Of a stretch of DNA of 64,000 bases, positions 24,701-36,914 are shown piece after piece. The translations under genes and the position numbers were made by a program. The stretch covers positions 33,464,425-33,528,424 of the forward strand of contig NC_090020.1 of assembly GCF_036417845.1 (NCBI RefSeq), read 5' to 3'. The notes beneath the pieces were generated by a model that did no database searches, was not told the DNA's origin, and was given only the letters and a program-made list of their open reading frames with translations. This DNA is from Apteryx mantelli (taxonomy: Eukaryota; Chordata; Aves; Apterygiformes; Apterygidae). Numbering within the stretch: the first letter of the stretch is position 1; every line of letters begins with the position of its first letter.

Positions 24701-27700
24701 AGCTTACTGTAGGAATAGTCCACTGAAATCTGTAGGATTCAAAAATGCAAGTAACCTACATGATACGAACTTCTGTGTAGTATTTCAGTGATGTAAATAT
24801 CTTGAAGAATCTCAAATCTGTATACAAAATAAGTGCAAATTATATATACCTCATTGCAGTTACTCCTGAGGTTAATATCAGTTTGGTGACTCTGTATTTT
24901 AAAGAGAGAATACTGTGCTAAGTAGTGCCTATGTAATTAGGAATGGCTGTTATGGAATACTCCGTTAACAAGGTGGAACTATTTTTTTATTCTTAAAAGA
25001 AGATGTTGGAATACAGTTTTCAGGCATGATATGCTTAAAAATGAATTTTAAGGTCTTGTCCATTTAGGTTGCCCCTGCTCTCCAAAGTTGCAGTCTTCTG
25101 GCAGGTGGCGTACATGACCAAAAGTTTCTAGCTGGGCTACTTTCTGTTCCCTCTAGAGCCTCAAGATTTTGTGGGTTTTCCTTGTTTTGTTTTTAAGCTA
25201 CTGCCAGGATTGTTCTCATTTCGAATCTTCTTAAATGCAGCAACTTCAAGGAATCTATTTCTCCTCTACTGCTTAGTTGCAGTTGTGTGCTTGTATTGAG
25301 ATAAGAGGTGAAAAACTTGTGGGTTTTTTTGTTTTGTTGTTGTTGTTGTTTTCTTCTCCCTGGTATAACTGTTTCTGTTTCTAAAAAGGAAAGAAATACC
25401 TGGAAATTGGAAATAATCTCTCTGACTGTGTGGAGATACTGTACAACTTTCTGGTGTTGTACTGACTAGCTTCAGTGTAACTCTACAAAGACATCTACAA
25501 ACTTACATAAACTACTGACTCTTGCCTTTAGTACTGTGTCCACCTTGCTGTTGTTCAGCTTCCATTTGTGAAGTGTTGCTGGACCACAGTTTCTTTTATA
25601 CTTGCATAATATAAACAAAGTTATAATTTCTAAGATCTTCAGATTCTCTTGACTCTTTAGCAACATCTCTCTCTGCTATTCATAGCACCCCAAACTGCAT
25701 GCCTTTTTTCTTTTTTCTGCAAATAATAAGTATAAAATAATACTAGTTCAGTTGTCCTCACAGCTGCTTGAGTTTCTGTTGGAATTGTCTTCACAGCCCA
25801 AACCATATAATAAATTTTTGTTGCCTGGTACTTCAAATTAATAGCTTCCCCCCCCCCCCACCCAGTATGACACAGTCTAATCAATTTCTTATCAAAGGTA
25901 CTTGCTGAATTAGTATTTATTCTGTGGTGTTTTCTTTCTGTCTCTTGATGACACGGGAGCTTGCTTCTTTTTGGTGGATCTATGTATTCTTCAAATCATT
26001 TAATAGGAGGCTTTCAAAATCTGTCTTCAAGTTTGCAGGCCTATTTACCCATCTCTTGCCTTTTTAAAAGTGATATAAAGCTATCCTTAGATGGGACCAA
26101 ATCTTTATAAGTTTTTGGCTCAGTGTTTTTCTTCTGTAGTTAACTCATACTGTTGTAGCTTGATCTTATCTTACCTGGTGTAACTTCAGAGTTTCTTAAA
26201 CTGGTGATTGTAATGCAGTAAGAACCATGGCTTCTGTAAATGGTACTTACTGGGAATTCATGCAAATTCTTATGCAGTTTTCATCAAGAAAGCATTGTGC
26301 AGCTAAGTGGTGGAAACAAATGATCAGAAAGTCCCAGTATCAGTAATGTCATGAAAATTAGCTGAGCAGCTGAACTGAATGCCATTTTTTTAGTCCTCAT
26401 TTCTGTGTGTGTGTATATGTGTGTGTACATATATATATATATGTATATATATACTGTGTTCATGTAGAGCAGTTCTTGGAAGAAAGATGTGCATAGTAAA
26501 CAATGAATAGTTTAAGGATTATAGTCATCCATTAAAAACACTGAAGCAGTAGGAGCCATTACTAGAAGCTCCCTGTTTAGTATTTTGGTATATATTTGCA
26601 TTGTGAATACAGTTTCCTCATGTTTAGAGGCCACGCTTAGGTATTTGGCACTATTTTGTAAACCTGATTGTTGGTGTACCAAATTTTATCAACTTGATTA
26701 ATGAAAATGCACAACAAGCAGTTACTAAAAATGAATAAGGTTAGAGGATGGAAGGTAATGCACAGAGTGTACTTCTAGGCAGATTCTGTGCCCAAAATAA
26801 CTAGGTACAATTGGGTCTCTGTCCAAAATATGATACATAGGTTCCCATTGCTGTCTCTCGCTAATGGTAGATGTTTCCACTTGGATTCTCGGTGTTTGAA
26901 AACAAATTTCTTCTGCTAATAACCTAGCAGTTGAAACCATCCTTTCAAGTAAAGATCAAATCATACTTTCAAGTTGAGAAACCAAAAGTTTGCTGTGTAG
27001 GCTCTTCAACACTTCCTTTGCAACAGGAATGGTTGTTTTTTGGTACGTGTATACTTGTTTAAACAGTACTTGTGATCTCTACAAGGCAGAATGTCCTCTG
27101 TTGTACTGTGATCATAGGCAATTAGGTCTGAAAGGGATCTTGCCAACCCAAGGCAGGACCAACTATAATTATACCACTCTTAATACCTGTCTGATTGCTC
27201 ATTAAAGTCCTCTAGTGATGGTTTTCAGTATCCCTGCATGCTCTTTCAGTGTTTCTCTGTCCTTAGCATTAGAAGCTACTGTGGTGGTATTTTTTCGCCT
27301 CTCCCAAATATCTTGTCTTAATCACCATGGATATGCAAAAATATATATATTTTTGCTTTAATAAGTATTTGTTCCTCCTCAGCTCCTCTTCAAAGGCTTT
27401 CCTTATATGTCATGTATCTTCTTATTCTTGTCTGAACTCTCTAGCTGTTCCCACTTGGCACTGGCTGGAATATATTACTCAGCTGAGACATTGTGCCATA
27501 ATCCTTCCACTCTACTAGACGATGATGTCTGTTCCAAACAAAACTCCTGTTGACATATGTCCTTATAATGTTATGCTGTTTCAAAAAGGGCAAATGCTAT
27601 TGATTTTAAAGTTCAGCTTGACTAAGTTACTTGCAATAATGTTTTGGGGTGTGTGTAAGAGGGTTTCTTCAGGGCTTTTACCTTGCTTATGATTCTTCAT

Positions 27701-30700
27701 TTTGTGTTTGGGCAGCTGATACTTTTGCCTGAGTATTTCTGCTTGTCCTTGGGACTTGCGTCCTGTTTTTATTATTTTTATTTATTTTAACAACTTATTT
27801 AGTCTCTTTAGGATCTCATAACACTCAGGCAGTGCCTCCCTGTTCTTCAACACATGCACTGTTGCCCTTTTCTTCCCTGAAGTTTGTGCCATAGAAAATA
27901 TAGTGAACATTACTTTTTACACTGCAAATACTGAACAAAACTGGCCTTAAAGCTCCACTCAAATACACATTTTTGTTTCACAGTTTAAAAGATTGATAGC
28001 TACTTCCCACGTATGTGTTGCAGCCAGTTTTGTATCTTCCTACAGGTCTCATCAAGGTCTGAAACTGACTCTGTAACGTGTTGAGAATTTCATGGGAGGC
28101 AAGGTCAAGAGCCTTCCCTGAAGTTTGGATATCTGAATTACTGATTATTTCTTGTCAGAGTGGCTGTTGCTTTGTTTTTAGGAAGAAGTCAGCCTGATTT
28201 GATAAAACCCCTTTTTTTTGTTAGGGTGTGTGTTTTTTTATGGATGCTTGCAAATAGTTTTGTTTTTTCTAACACATATTCCCAGATTTGAAGCTTCAGA
28301 TAGTTGGTCTAAAACTATCTGATTTCTTCCTCTTCAGGATGACAAATTGAAGTGTTTGGGGTGCAAGCAGTTCTTAATGCTTTTGCACATGGAACGGGAT
28401 CTGTTGGTCTTTTTCTAGAAGTAGCTGCATCTTTCACCAGTATCCTTTTCATTTTTCTTGACAGTCCTTCTAATAATATAGGGTCAGATCTTCTTAGTCG
28501 GTTCAGAATTACAAAGTGTTTATCAGTCATCTTAGTTTTCAGTTTTTTACACCTGAAATTTTCTAAATAACAGGGTATGAAGGCATGCTAGAGGGTAGGC
28601 GTATAGTACAGGGCTTGCATATTTTGACTTGTGTCTTTTTTTTTGAAGTTTATTTAAAACTGTATTCTGAATTAAACCAAAACTAAAGCTCTCTTACTGT
28701 TCAGTTCAATTCTATGCTTCTACCTGTCATATGCTGGGTGCTTCAGGAAAATGACGTAATGTTGACTGGCAGGTAATAAGATAATTCTGTACAAGATCAA
28801 GTAGAGAATAAGTCTGCTCTTACAGAAGCTATTTCTAAATGTACAGAGCATTCCCAGCAAATGAATGTGTTCTGCTAGGGTACTTGTACAACTGCAAAGA
28901 CAAAATGCACAGTTCACTGATTGTTACTTGTCTCTACATCTTTCCATGATGAAGACTAATTTCTAAACTTGCATCTAATCAGCTGTGTATTTACGCTGGA
29001 AAATTCTATTCTTAATCTTCAGAATTTGATAGAAGAAGACTTGAACTCTGATCCTGCCAGGGAAATAAAGTGGGGAAAAACAGTGTTAGTGAAATATTTA
29101 GTTGTCTTCAACTGTTGTTGCCATGCATAATAGTTTGGGGTGAGAGATGGAAGAAACTGTTTCTCAAGTATATGGGACTTATCACTGCAAGGCTTCCTCT
29201 AGTTCATGGTATCCGATTTTGTTCTGTAACAAGAAATAAATGTGTTGGTGAAATGAGTTGTGCTCTCTGTATCTGGCCCTGTTTGGTAGGGAATAGCTTT
29301 CTGCAAGTATCCTTAAAAGGTACACCTGCAGCTGCTGGTCCTGGGCGAGATAGTGATGGTCAGCATCAGAAAAATGGCAGGAACAAATAGACAGACGGTG
29401 GTGGGTGGAGGAGGAGAAAGATTTTTAGTCTCATCCCATGTATCTCTGAACACAGACATACAGCCTTGGACATGTAGCCTTTTTTTCTTTAGTTTAAAGA
29501 TATACAAGGCAGACTCTGACATGCTCCTTATGTTTTCCTAGATCATGTCAGCATTATTGCACTGTGTGTGACGAATTTGAACTTGGACCAGGGTTAATCT
29601 GTCTATTTTTGGCAGGTGATAAATTCTGTCCCTTGCACTCTACTGCATTTGACCAAAGACGTGGAAAAAGTCTTGTGAAATTCACAAAGGACATACTAAT
29701 AATGAACTAGAAGTTTCCAAATATGGTTGGCTCTTTTTAGAGGGCTGGAAGCTGTACTGAAACATGACTCCATCTCATGTTGTCATTCTGCAGTCAATAA
29801 AACCTTGCAATTGGAGTATTTTAACCTGCTTGGTATATATATGTATGTGTGGGTGTTTTTTATAACTATGGCTATATTTGCTAGGAGTAGATCCACTGAT
29901 GAAATGGTAGGGTTGAGAATATGCCAGATCAAAAGACAGACTGTCTTTGTTAAGAATTCAGAGTGCTTGAACTTACAATATGATATCCTTTCTTTAGCGA
30001 CTAGTGTTCTTGTTCATCTGGGCATGTTGCAAGCTAATGGTTTTTACTTTACAACTATAAACCTTTAGAGTTGCTGAAGGGGAGCCAATGGAAGAAGTAG
30101 TTCAAGAAATGACCTTAGATGAGTGGAAAAATCTTCAGCAACAGAGTCGACCAAAGCCTGAATTCAACATCCGGAAGCCAGAATCCACTGTTCCTTCCAA
30201 AGCAGTGGTGATTCACAAGTCAAAATATAGCGATGATGTAAGCATTGCCTCAGGACTTCTGTAAGCTCTGCTTTATGCCCAGGGTTAGGAAACTGTTTCC
30301 ATTCTTTTTCTACTAGTTTTAGTATAATCTGAGCAGACTAGAAATTCATATTCAAGCTTTGTTACTGTAATCATATATGTGCCCTCAAACTTGCCTTAAA
30401 CTTACTACCTATTCATTTTTCTTCTCTCAAATCATCGCCCCTATTTTATGTAATGCAAATATGTAACATATCAAATAATACTTATCTCAAATTTTTCTAC
30501 CTTATAGTTCAGGTTTAGCAATACAAAATTTGTGTCCTTGCTGCCGCTACCTATGTAGATCTCTAGTAACATCACTAGAGAAACTTGGTTTACGAAGTAC
30601 TTCTTGTATCCTAACTTTGAATCATGTTTAGAATACTTGCCAGTATACATTTGCATGTATATATTGAAAATTCTGTTTTTGGCATCTGTTAGTCTGGATG

Positions 30701-33364
30701 CTAAGTGTCCTATTTCTCATCTTTGTTGGATCCCAGCTTTCATTGTGCACTTGGAATATATGAAGAATTTTTTTTCAGTTTCAGGTCCTGCTTCTTAGAA
30801 GTAACTCTGGAGACCTTGTTCTGTAGTCATGTGCTTCCCCCCCCTCCGCCTTCCTTCCCAAACTCTTTTTCCACCATATTACTGGTACTGGCATTTCAGG
30901 GAGGAATTGTAGTTTATTGATATGATTGGGAGGTGTTGGGGAGAAGGGGGAGGATTCACTCGTAGATTATTGCTTACTTGGATTTTAAATTTTGGAGGTT
31001 GCAGAAGTATTTGCGTATAGTCATAGCCTAGCATGATGGAGTTTTGATCCGTGGTTAAAGTCTGTGTGCATGTGTGCAATATACATTTTATCCTTTGTGT
31101 AGTTCTAATATTAACATCCAAACTTACAGCTTTTTTTATAAGTCTTAATCACTTTTGATCACTGAGCACTTCTAGGGACAGACTCTAATACTGAAGTTGC
31201 CCATGTCCTTTTTAGCACAGTCACAATTACCATCATCCACACCTCCCTTTTCCCCCACCACGAAAAAAAAAATCATGACTAGCTTTCACAGGCTCTGAAG
31301 GGTGTATGCAAGTGTCTGAAGAATGCACGCAAGCTTATTCTTTTTGCTCCTAAACTTTCTTAACTGACAGTATCAAGGGACCTTACTGAAATGAGCTTAG
31401 AACAGGATGTACAGGAATTGCATAATATGGACAAGTCAGATCACTGTTTTAGACATTGTATAAAATAATAATAACTCATCATCAAATAATAACTTATCAA
31501 TGCATGGGATGAGTTTACGTATATATTGGCATATTACCTCAATGCAATGATGAGAAATAGTCTTACATCCGCTGGCTCCTGTGGAGACACAGATTTAAAA
31601 CAGCAATAATCTCATAGCTACAGACAAATAGAGTAATAGATAAATTAGTAGCTAAATGCAGCTGCTGTGCTTTAGTATGGCTTTCTAACCATTACTTCAA
31701 GACAGTTGTAGGAGTAAGAAGCTTAAGCCGGATTGTCTAGTCTCTTAGAAAACCTGTAGATTGTATTGCTGAAAACTTCTTCGTTATTATGGAGGTGGTA
31801 TGGAAGATTTTGTCCTCAGGACTATTTGAGCCAACAAAGAAGTAGCCCAGGTATCTGGGAAACTGTGATTATCTTGCTTCTGTTCACACCCTGTGTAAGT
31901 TAAGGTCTGTCTCCTATTTGCGATGTCATCTTGACTAATCCGCTGCTTAGTTTGCAACACAAGTGTATGTGCGTTGGGGAGGAAGAAAGTTTGTATGTGT
32001 AAGTTCTAGGCTCTAACCAGATGTTCTTTTTAGTTGCAAAAAGAAGACTTTGAAGATGATTCTCACGTCTTTCGAAGAGCAGTGAATGATATAACATCTC
32101 AGCTGGATATTAATTTTGGGAATCTCCCTCGCCCTGGCCGTGGATCAAGAGGAGCACGAGGTGGTCGTGGTCGTGGCAGACGAGTTGAGGAGACGGGGCC
32201 TCGGCCAGAAGTAGTGGTAATGGAGGATTATTGTTTTTTTGCTGTTTTTACTTTGTACAAGATTTTAGATTTCATTAGTGACAGCAGAATTATTTCTAAT
32301 TCCTACCTCACAGTATGTTAGCCTGGTTATTTTGAGTTCCTGACCCGTATTGAGTTACTTAAAATTAAATTCCAGTTCAGCTTAGATAACTAACACATAA
32401 CTTTCAAAGGTCGGATTACTATTTGCTCTAGTGGTAACTAGAGGAAGGGATGCAATGAAGACTTGTTTCTGCAATGAGTTTTGGTATAAACGGGGAAGTA
32501 ATTAAAATGACTAAAGGCTTGTATGTTGTACCAGAAATATCAGTTATACCCTGATGGTACTTTAACTGAGGGTGAAATCAGTAAATCTGGAACCCAATAG
32601 ATGAAGACAGAGGAGGTTACAAGTGTTTACTAAGTAAGCCGACAACTGTATTAGACTGATTCCATGAAAATAGTTTAACTTAAAAAACAAACAAACAAAC
32701 TTCCACTGGTTTTTTTCCTCTTAAAAAGAACAAGATCTGAATGTGTTTGGCCGTTTAAAAATGACGTCTGTATTCTTCACAATAATGTAAGGTTTCAGTT
32801 TACTTTTGTCTGAGTAAAATACTTGCTTTGATTAAAGTTTGGAACCTGAAGAATGGTATGGAAGTGATTTGATGCAGTTTGCTTCATCTGAATGAAAGAG
32901 GTTCTTTTAAGGTATCAGAGCACAGATTTTAAAGCTGCAGTCCAAATATGTGCAGCAGCCTTGGAATGTAAAAAGCTAATAATGCACACTACTAAAAAAA
33001 CAGGGTTTTGGGTGAAATTGAAAGGCTGACTTGCTTTATTTTTTTTTCACTTCAGTGTTGCAGATCTTTTGGTCCTGCCCAGGCAGGATACCAGCATTAT
33101 AAACATGTTCACACCATAACAATAATAGTAGTCATAACTTTGGAGATAAGTGTTTAGTATTTCTGTGAAAGTGAGTGATACAAATCTTTAGTCTGGATGA
33201 CTAGAAGAATGGAACCTTTTCAGGGCCAAAAAAAAAAAGAAAAAATAGCTGCCAGATGCTTTTGAAATGCATGCAATTTTTAAAAACCTTCCTTTCTCAC
33301 TTTATAGGTGCAGATTGTTGCTCCAAATCCTGATGACCCTGAGGATTTTCCTGCTTTAGCTTGA
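9514..33364 (+). CDS. HABP4: HABP4, intracellular hyaluronan-binding protein 4 (whole gene, 8 coding exons)
   Basis: A member of the HABP4/SERBP1 (PAI-RBP1) family, which binds RNA, hyaluronan and ribosomes and is found in cytoplasm and nucleus. Joined coding exons are 9514-9820, 19917-20067, 20828-20989, 21182-21253, 23152-23235, 30069-30237, 32034-32216 and 33308-33364. They total 1185 nt and encode 394 residues plus stop (human is about 413). All junction phases agree and all introns are GT-AG. Domain order: N-terminal [12 protein letters not shown] / [14 protein letters not shown] block (about 15-44), A12 tract (56-67), RGG box (165-181), acidic linker (about 225-272), LDEWKNLQ motif (275-282), conserved C-terminal HABP4/PAI-RBP1 region, second Arg-Gly cluster (348-365), and terminus [13 protein letters not shown]. 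No exon is broken. The closest paralogue, SERBP1, is excluded by the N-terminal block and by synteny with CDC14B. Confidence 0.95.
9679..9714 (+). repeat. GCG triplet tract encoding 12 alanines in HABP4
   Basis: Ten pure GCG codons followed by two GCC codons, residues 56-67 of HABP4. As I recall it, the human protein has a shorter, interrupted Ala/Gly stretch here. The long uninterrupted codon run makes length variation likely. Confidence 0.95.
14214..14253. repeat. Tandem duplication of about 21 bp
   Basis: GGTTAGAATTAAAATCA occurs twice with a 21-base period. A small intronic duplication. Confidence 0.8.
15694..15718. repeat. A25 homopolymer
   Basis: Uninterrupted run of 25 A in HABP4 intron 1. 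The sequence to its left has no recognisable retroposed gene, so it looks like a simple repeat rather than a pseudogene tail. Confidence 0.95.
17313..17328. repeat. C16 homopolymer
   Basis: Run of 16 C in HABP4 intron 1, one of several long C/G runs in the window (also 750-762, 10351-10365 and the G16 run at 46865-46880). Confidence 0.95.
19917..20067 (+). CDS. HABP4: HABP4 coding exon 2
   Basis: Acceptor TGTGTGCAG|GCCAG, donor GAAAA|GTATGT. Enters with one base already read and leaves with two. Encodes about residues 103-153, including the family hallmark [10 protein letters not shown] and [17 protein letters not shown]. Confidence 0.95.
20662..20689. repeat. Perfect 28-bp palindrome in HABP4 intron 2
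   Basis: The arm ATATGACACTCTTT is followed immediately by its exact reverse complement, with no spacer. It lies 138 bp before the exon 3 acceptor. It could extrude as a hairpin in RNA or DNA, or be a remnant of a foldback element. No function is evident from sequence. Confidence 0.95.
20828..20989 (+). CDS. HABP4: HABP4 coding exon 3 (RGG box)
   Basis: Acceptor TTTTTTAG|ACC, donor AAAAC|GTAAGT. 162 nt, frame-symmetric (two bases carried at each end). Encodes residues 153-207 with the arginine/glycine-rich RNA-binding block [16 protein letters not shown] (166-181), then [11 protein letters not shown], a conserved family segment. Arginine methylation is known for the human protein. Confidence 0.95.
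21182..21253 (+). CDS. HABP4: HABP4 coding exon 4
   Basis: Acceptor TCTCTCTAG|AGG, donor ATGAG|GTACAA. 72 nt, frame-symmetric. Encodes about residues 207-231, including [11 protein letters not shown], which aligns with the human VRTWGSGKD region. Less conserved than exons 2, 6 and 7. Confidence 0.92.
21254..23151 (+). other. HABP4: HABP4 intron 4
   Basis: AT-rich intron of 1.9 kb with no exon, RNA gene or recognisable mobile element seen. Confidence 0.8.
23152..23235 (+). CDS. HABP4: HABP4 coding exon 5
   Basis: Acceptor GTTTCAG|TGAGATGG, donor AACAA|GTATAG. 84 nt, frame-symmetric. Encodes a Glu/Pro-rich acidic linker (about 231-259) with EQTAPMEE, matching the human PTAPMEEP segment. Confidence 0.92.
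26404..26453. repeat. TG/TA dinucleotide microsatellite
   Basis: Mixed (TG)n and (TA)n run, likely polymorphic. Confidence 0.9.
27105..28540 (-). mobile_element. Decayed CR1/L3-type LINE (3' part), antisense to HABP4
   Basis: Read on the plus strand, 27105-27290 follows the antisense 3' end pattern of CR1/L3 LINEs: an AAGGGATCTTGCCAACCCA-like start, then CTCTAGTGATGGTTTT, then CAGTGTTTCTCTGTCCTTA. The next stretch continues in the same order (TCCTCCTCAGCTCCTCTTC at about 27374, then TATTACTCAGCTGAGAC at about 27470). On the minus strand, 28083-28125 resembles the reverse-transcriptase DFSKAFDTVSHEIL motif, but with a one-base shift and in-frame stops. Order and spacing fit one old copy, truncated at its 5' end and incapable of movement. 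Outer limits are approximate. Confidence 0.65.
30069..30237 (+). CDS. HABP4: HABP4 coding exon 6
   Basis: Acceptor AACCTTTAG|AGTTG, donor GATGAT|GTAAGC. Encodes residues 259-315 and ends on a codon boundary. Contains [20 protein letters not shown] and [12 protein letters not shown], then VVIHKSKY, the most conserved stretch of the HABP4/PAI-RBP1 C-terminal domain. Confidence 0.96.
30238..32033 (+). other. HABP4: HABP4 intron 6
   Basis: 1.8 kb AT-rich intron with nothing recognisable in it. Confidence 0.8.
32034..32216 (+). CDS. HABP4: HABP4 coding exon 7
   Basis: Acceptor CTTTTTAG|TTGC, donor GTAGTG|GTAATG. 183 nt, both ends on codon boundaries. Encodes residues 316-376: [19 protein letters not shown], then [11 protein letters not shown] and the C-terminal Arg/Gly cluster. 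The frame reads on for about 100 nt into the intron, which is not conserved. Confidence 0.96.
32217..33307 (+). other. HABP4: HABP4 intron 7
   Basis: 1.1 kb AT-rich intron with a short (CAAA)n run near 32685-32700. Nothing else recognised. Confidence 0.8.
33308..33364 (+). CDS. HABP4: HABP4 coding exon 8 with stop
   Basis: Acceptor TTTATAG|GTGCAG. Encodes residues 377-394, [18 protein letters not shown], then TGA at 33362-33364. The [10 protein letters not shown] ending is diagnostic of the family. Confidence 0.96.
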   Translation: MQIVAPNPDDPEDFPALA

Positions 33365-33880
33365 AGGAACTATCGTGAATGATGGTATTGCAAAGTAGCT
33401 TTGGTGTAGCTGTGAAGAGACCAATTTTATGTTGCTGTGGAAAAAGAAAGTCTGAGTCTACACGAAAAACTGATTTGTTTTTTCTTCTTTTTGGTGTGAA
33501 ATGATTGCACCCCTTTGCTATTGGAAGGGGGTTCTGGAGATACCAGTGGACTGGGATTCTGTCACAGGTTCCTGTGTCTGCCTCTGCTTGTGGAAACTGT
33601 GTGAAGGCATATGGTACTTTACTACAAGGATTCAAGTGAACTTCAAGAGTACAGTGTTTAAAATGTGTATATAGCAATTATATCAAGTTTTCCAGGACAG
33701 CACAGTGAAATGTAAGCTATACAACATGGTCTGCAATTGGGACTCTAGCAAATCACTGTAGACATCTGAAAGCTCCTTTCCCTATTTCTTTGAGTGAAGT
33801 GTACCTTTGCATATCTTACGCAGTTACAAGCTGCAATTCTTTGGCGGCTGGCAAATAAAGGAAAGTGCTCATTGGTTTGG
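33365..33880 (+). other. HABP4: HABP4 3' untranslated region (short form)
   Basis: Follows the stop and runs to the first good polyadenylation signal, AATAAA at 33854-33859, which has GT-rich sequence (TTGGTTTGGGTTTGAGGTG) just after it. Longer forms using downstream signals are possible. A 126-codon antisense open frame here is not conserved. Confidence 0.6.
33854..33859 (+). terminator. Polyadenylation signal AATAAA, HABP4
   Basis: Canonical hexamer about 490 nt after the stop codon, with a GT-rich downstream element. Confidence 0.6.
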
Positions 33881-36800
33881 GTTTGAGGTGTTATTTTCAC
33901 AAGTCAGAGTAACAGATTGAAGCTTTTGCTGTTTGACTGTAGTCCAAAAAACATAAACAGCAAATGTTACTCACCCAAAACAGTGATCATCTCTCTAGAT
34001 AGGAGTGATCTTAGTTTTAAGACAGCACAGGCACTTTTAACTGATAGCTGACTATAACAAGCCTTGCTTCAGTAACAAGCTGTAATCTGCAACTGCTTTG
34101 AAGATGTTGAAGGTGAAGTAAAATAATAATTTTGATATAAAGACAGAACCGAACTGTTAAGGAAGCTTTCTATTTTTAGCAGGAGCAACTACATGCTAAA
34201 ATGTCTCTTGCCTTATCAAGAAGTTTGTGTAACACTGAGGATGAAATGGGATGGTCCTTTCCTTGCAGCTTTAACATGATTTCTTAACCTGAGTCAGATA
34301 CCCTAAGTCTTTCTCTGTCAAAAGGAGTATTCAGAGTCATTCTCAGGAATCTGAGAGAAACGAGCGAATTGTACCAGAAATGATGAGGGAAAGAAATGAG
34401 AGGAGAACTACACTGGACATACTGGAAATGGCTATCAGCCACAAAGGAGTCTTCAAATTCCTGCTCAACTTGGACTCTGTCAGTTTACTGGGAAAGCAGG
34501 ATGAATATAGACTTTTCTCTTTTCCTCTTCTTTGCCTCACTTTGTTTTATACCATTTCTAAATAATCTCCTTTGAGAGCAAATGGCAGATGAGACTTGGG
34601 GTGGGGGGGAAACCTGTTACTTTGCTTTGGAGTAAGCTCTAATAAGAGTGACAAGTGTTTAGAAATTCAGAGTAACTCTTATCTCAGTGGTAAGGCTTCA
34701 TGCATTTAGGATATAATCCTAGGAAAACCACTGTTTTTTCTTGTTTGTTTCTTTGTTTTTTTAATATGATCCATACAGTGTTTGCCCAGACTTTGTTTGC
34801 CCAAATGGCCCTTCTCGTATTGTTGAATTGCACTATATGACAGTTTGCTGTAACATGAGATTTTAAATTCCAAAAAGAGCTCATTCTAATGGCATAGTGA
34901 TAATCTGAAAAACTACAGTAGAAAGAATGTGCAAAAGCAATTATGGGAACCAATGCTGCTGTTTCTTGAACTACTGAGCTGGATGAAATAATGTAAAGGA
35001 CTGTTTTACCTTGTAGGAGCAAGTTACTACTTGAAATCATTGCAATTTACGATTTATCTGCTGTTGCTCTTCTAATAGGTGTCTGAGTGTTTCTTCCCAA
35101 AAGGGCAATTTTCATGATTATGAAATATAAGTGATCCTGCCTATGGAGCTCTTGGAATTTTTTGCTTGTTCTTCCCCTCCATGTCCCCCTATTCCCAAGA
35201 GATAGGGAAGAACAAGTCTGACTTTCTTCTTTTTTTTTTCTCCTTTTTTTCTTTTCCGTCCTCATTTGAGTGCCTGGAGAGCTTCTTTGGAGGACTCACT
35301 TTTACTTTCCATCAAGTTTTCAAGGTGTATCTTTTCTAGTTGCCTCTTATCTTACTAACTTTTCTTTTTGCCAAGGAAAGTAATGAAGTACTTAAAAGCA
35401 AACCCTCGTTTTTCTACTGAAAGTCTGAAGCTTGCAGTTGATCCAGTTCTGACCATTCTCTGCGAAGGTGTGAAAGGATCATCTGTATGTTCCAAATTTG
35501 TACCTGCTGCTGCAGAGTTGCTGTTTACTGCTCTAATGTTGATCTGTTTTTTAAAACAATGACAAGTGGGTTCTATGGGGAGTGCTTTAAAGCAGTTGTC
35601 AAAGTGTATTTGTAAAATAGGCAATTTAGTCAGCAGATTGTTTAAAAACTCCTGCTTAAGAAAAGAAAAAGTGGGCTGGTTTTAAGACTTTCTGTTTAAT
35701 CTGGGGAGGTGAAAAAAAAAACTTGGTGGGAATGAGGTTTAGGATGGTTTGTTACTATTCATTAAATCAAGTGTGTCTTGGAACAGATAGGCATGACTTT
35801 TTTTTTCCCAGTCAGACTTGAGTATGCTTTGAGAGTTTCCCTAGTTGTTGTTATCTAAATATAGAGAAGAAATTAATTGTTAAGTGGTAGCAGTGAACTT
35901 ATTACTTTGCCTAGCCCTGAGAAATGAAGACCTTATTAAACCTTGGATATGACAGAACATTGAGGTTTAGATACCAAAATAGCTGTATCTGTTCTGCACG
36001 TGTCTGCTACTGCCAGTGACTCCTCGTTTAGCTTTACCTTCCCTCATGTAAACCAAATGGTAGTGTGTGTAAATATATTTGCAAAAGCTAGTAAAATGTG
36101 GCATACCTCTTAAAGAATGAATAGTGCTGCAGATCTCAATCATGCTACTCTTTAAAGCACTACTGCAAGGTATTCTGCTGTTAGTTACTCTAGTCATCTT
36201 GGAAAAACTACTGCATTTCAGTTTCATGTTTTAGACTAATATAAGTTACTCTGAGCTTATACAGAAAGGATTGTTTCTTAGATATCATACCAACACTCTC
36301 AGCTATAAATGGCATTATGTGGTGTAGCTGAAACATACGTAGTATCATGGCATAGGACTTGGCAAGAGTAGATTCCTATGAGACTGCCTTTCAAGGAAAG
36401 TAGAGGAGGACTATCTGTGTTTAATGTATGAAGATAAAAAGACTCAGCAGCAAAATGCCCTGGGAGAAAAAATTAGGTGATAAATAGGGATATTAAGCTG
36501 TCAGAACCACTGAAGCAGCCCTTGGGAGGTGATCTTTCAGCTGTTACACTTTTATATGTGAATACGGTGCTAGGGGTTAGGCACAGCCTTTGGGCTTAAA
36601 AGAACAAAATCCTTAGCCCTCGAATGCTTATGTCATTAAGATGTAGTGCTGAAGCCATTCATACTTTTTTCCACTTGAATTTTCACAGGGACACGTGCAC
36701 ATATAGACACACTTGTATACATTTACACTCATATAAACTTTATATAGTGTTGAAAACAATATAACATTGACTCGCTGTCACTGGACCAACAATTGAATTT

Positions 36801-36914
36801 GAAACATAGTTATCTTTTTAGAAAAAGTACCTTTCAGTCACTGAATAACAAACATGAAATTAGAGCTTTTCTCTTTCAGTAATGTGTACTGGGCAAGTTA
36901 CTGAATAAGCTAGT

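Larger units (their letters stand above)
23236..30068 (+). other. HABP4: HABP4 intron 5 (6.8 kb)
   Basis: AT-rich, with a TG/TA microsatellite at about 26404-26453 and a degraded CR1/L3-type LINE in antisense orientation (27105-28540). No exon seen between. Confidence 0.8.

Noticed and set aside
29727-30068. Open frame running into HABP4 exon 6 (possible alternative first exon)
   Set aside because: It lies in a frame and intronic context not linked to the conserved exon, and ends at the exon boundary with no promoter signal.
33297-33677. 126-codon antisense frame across HABP4 exon 8 and 3'UTR
   Set aside because: It shadows conserved sense coding sequence and UTR. No independent evidence of an antisense gene.
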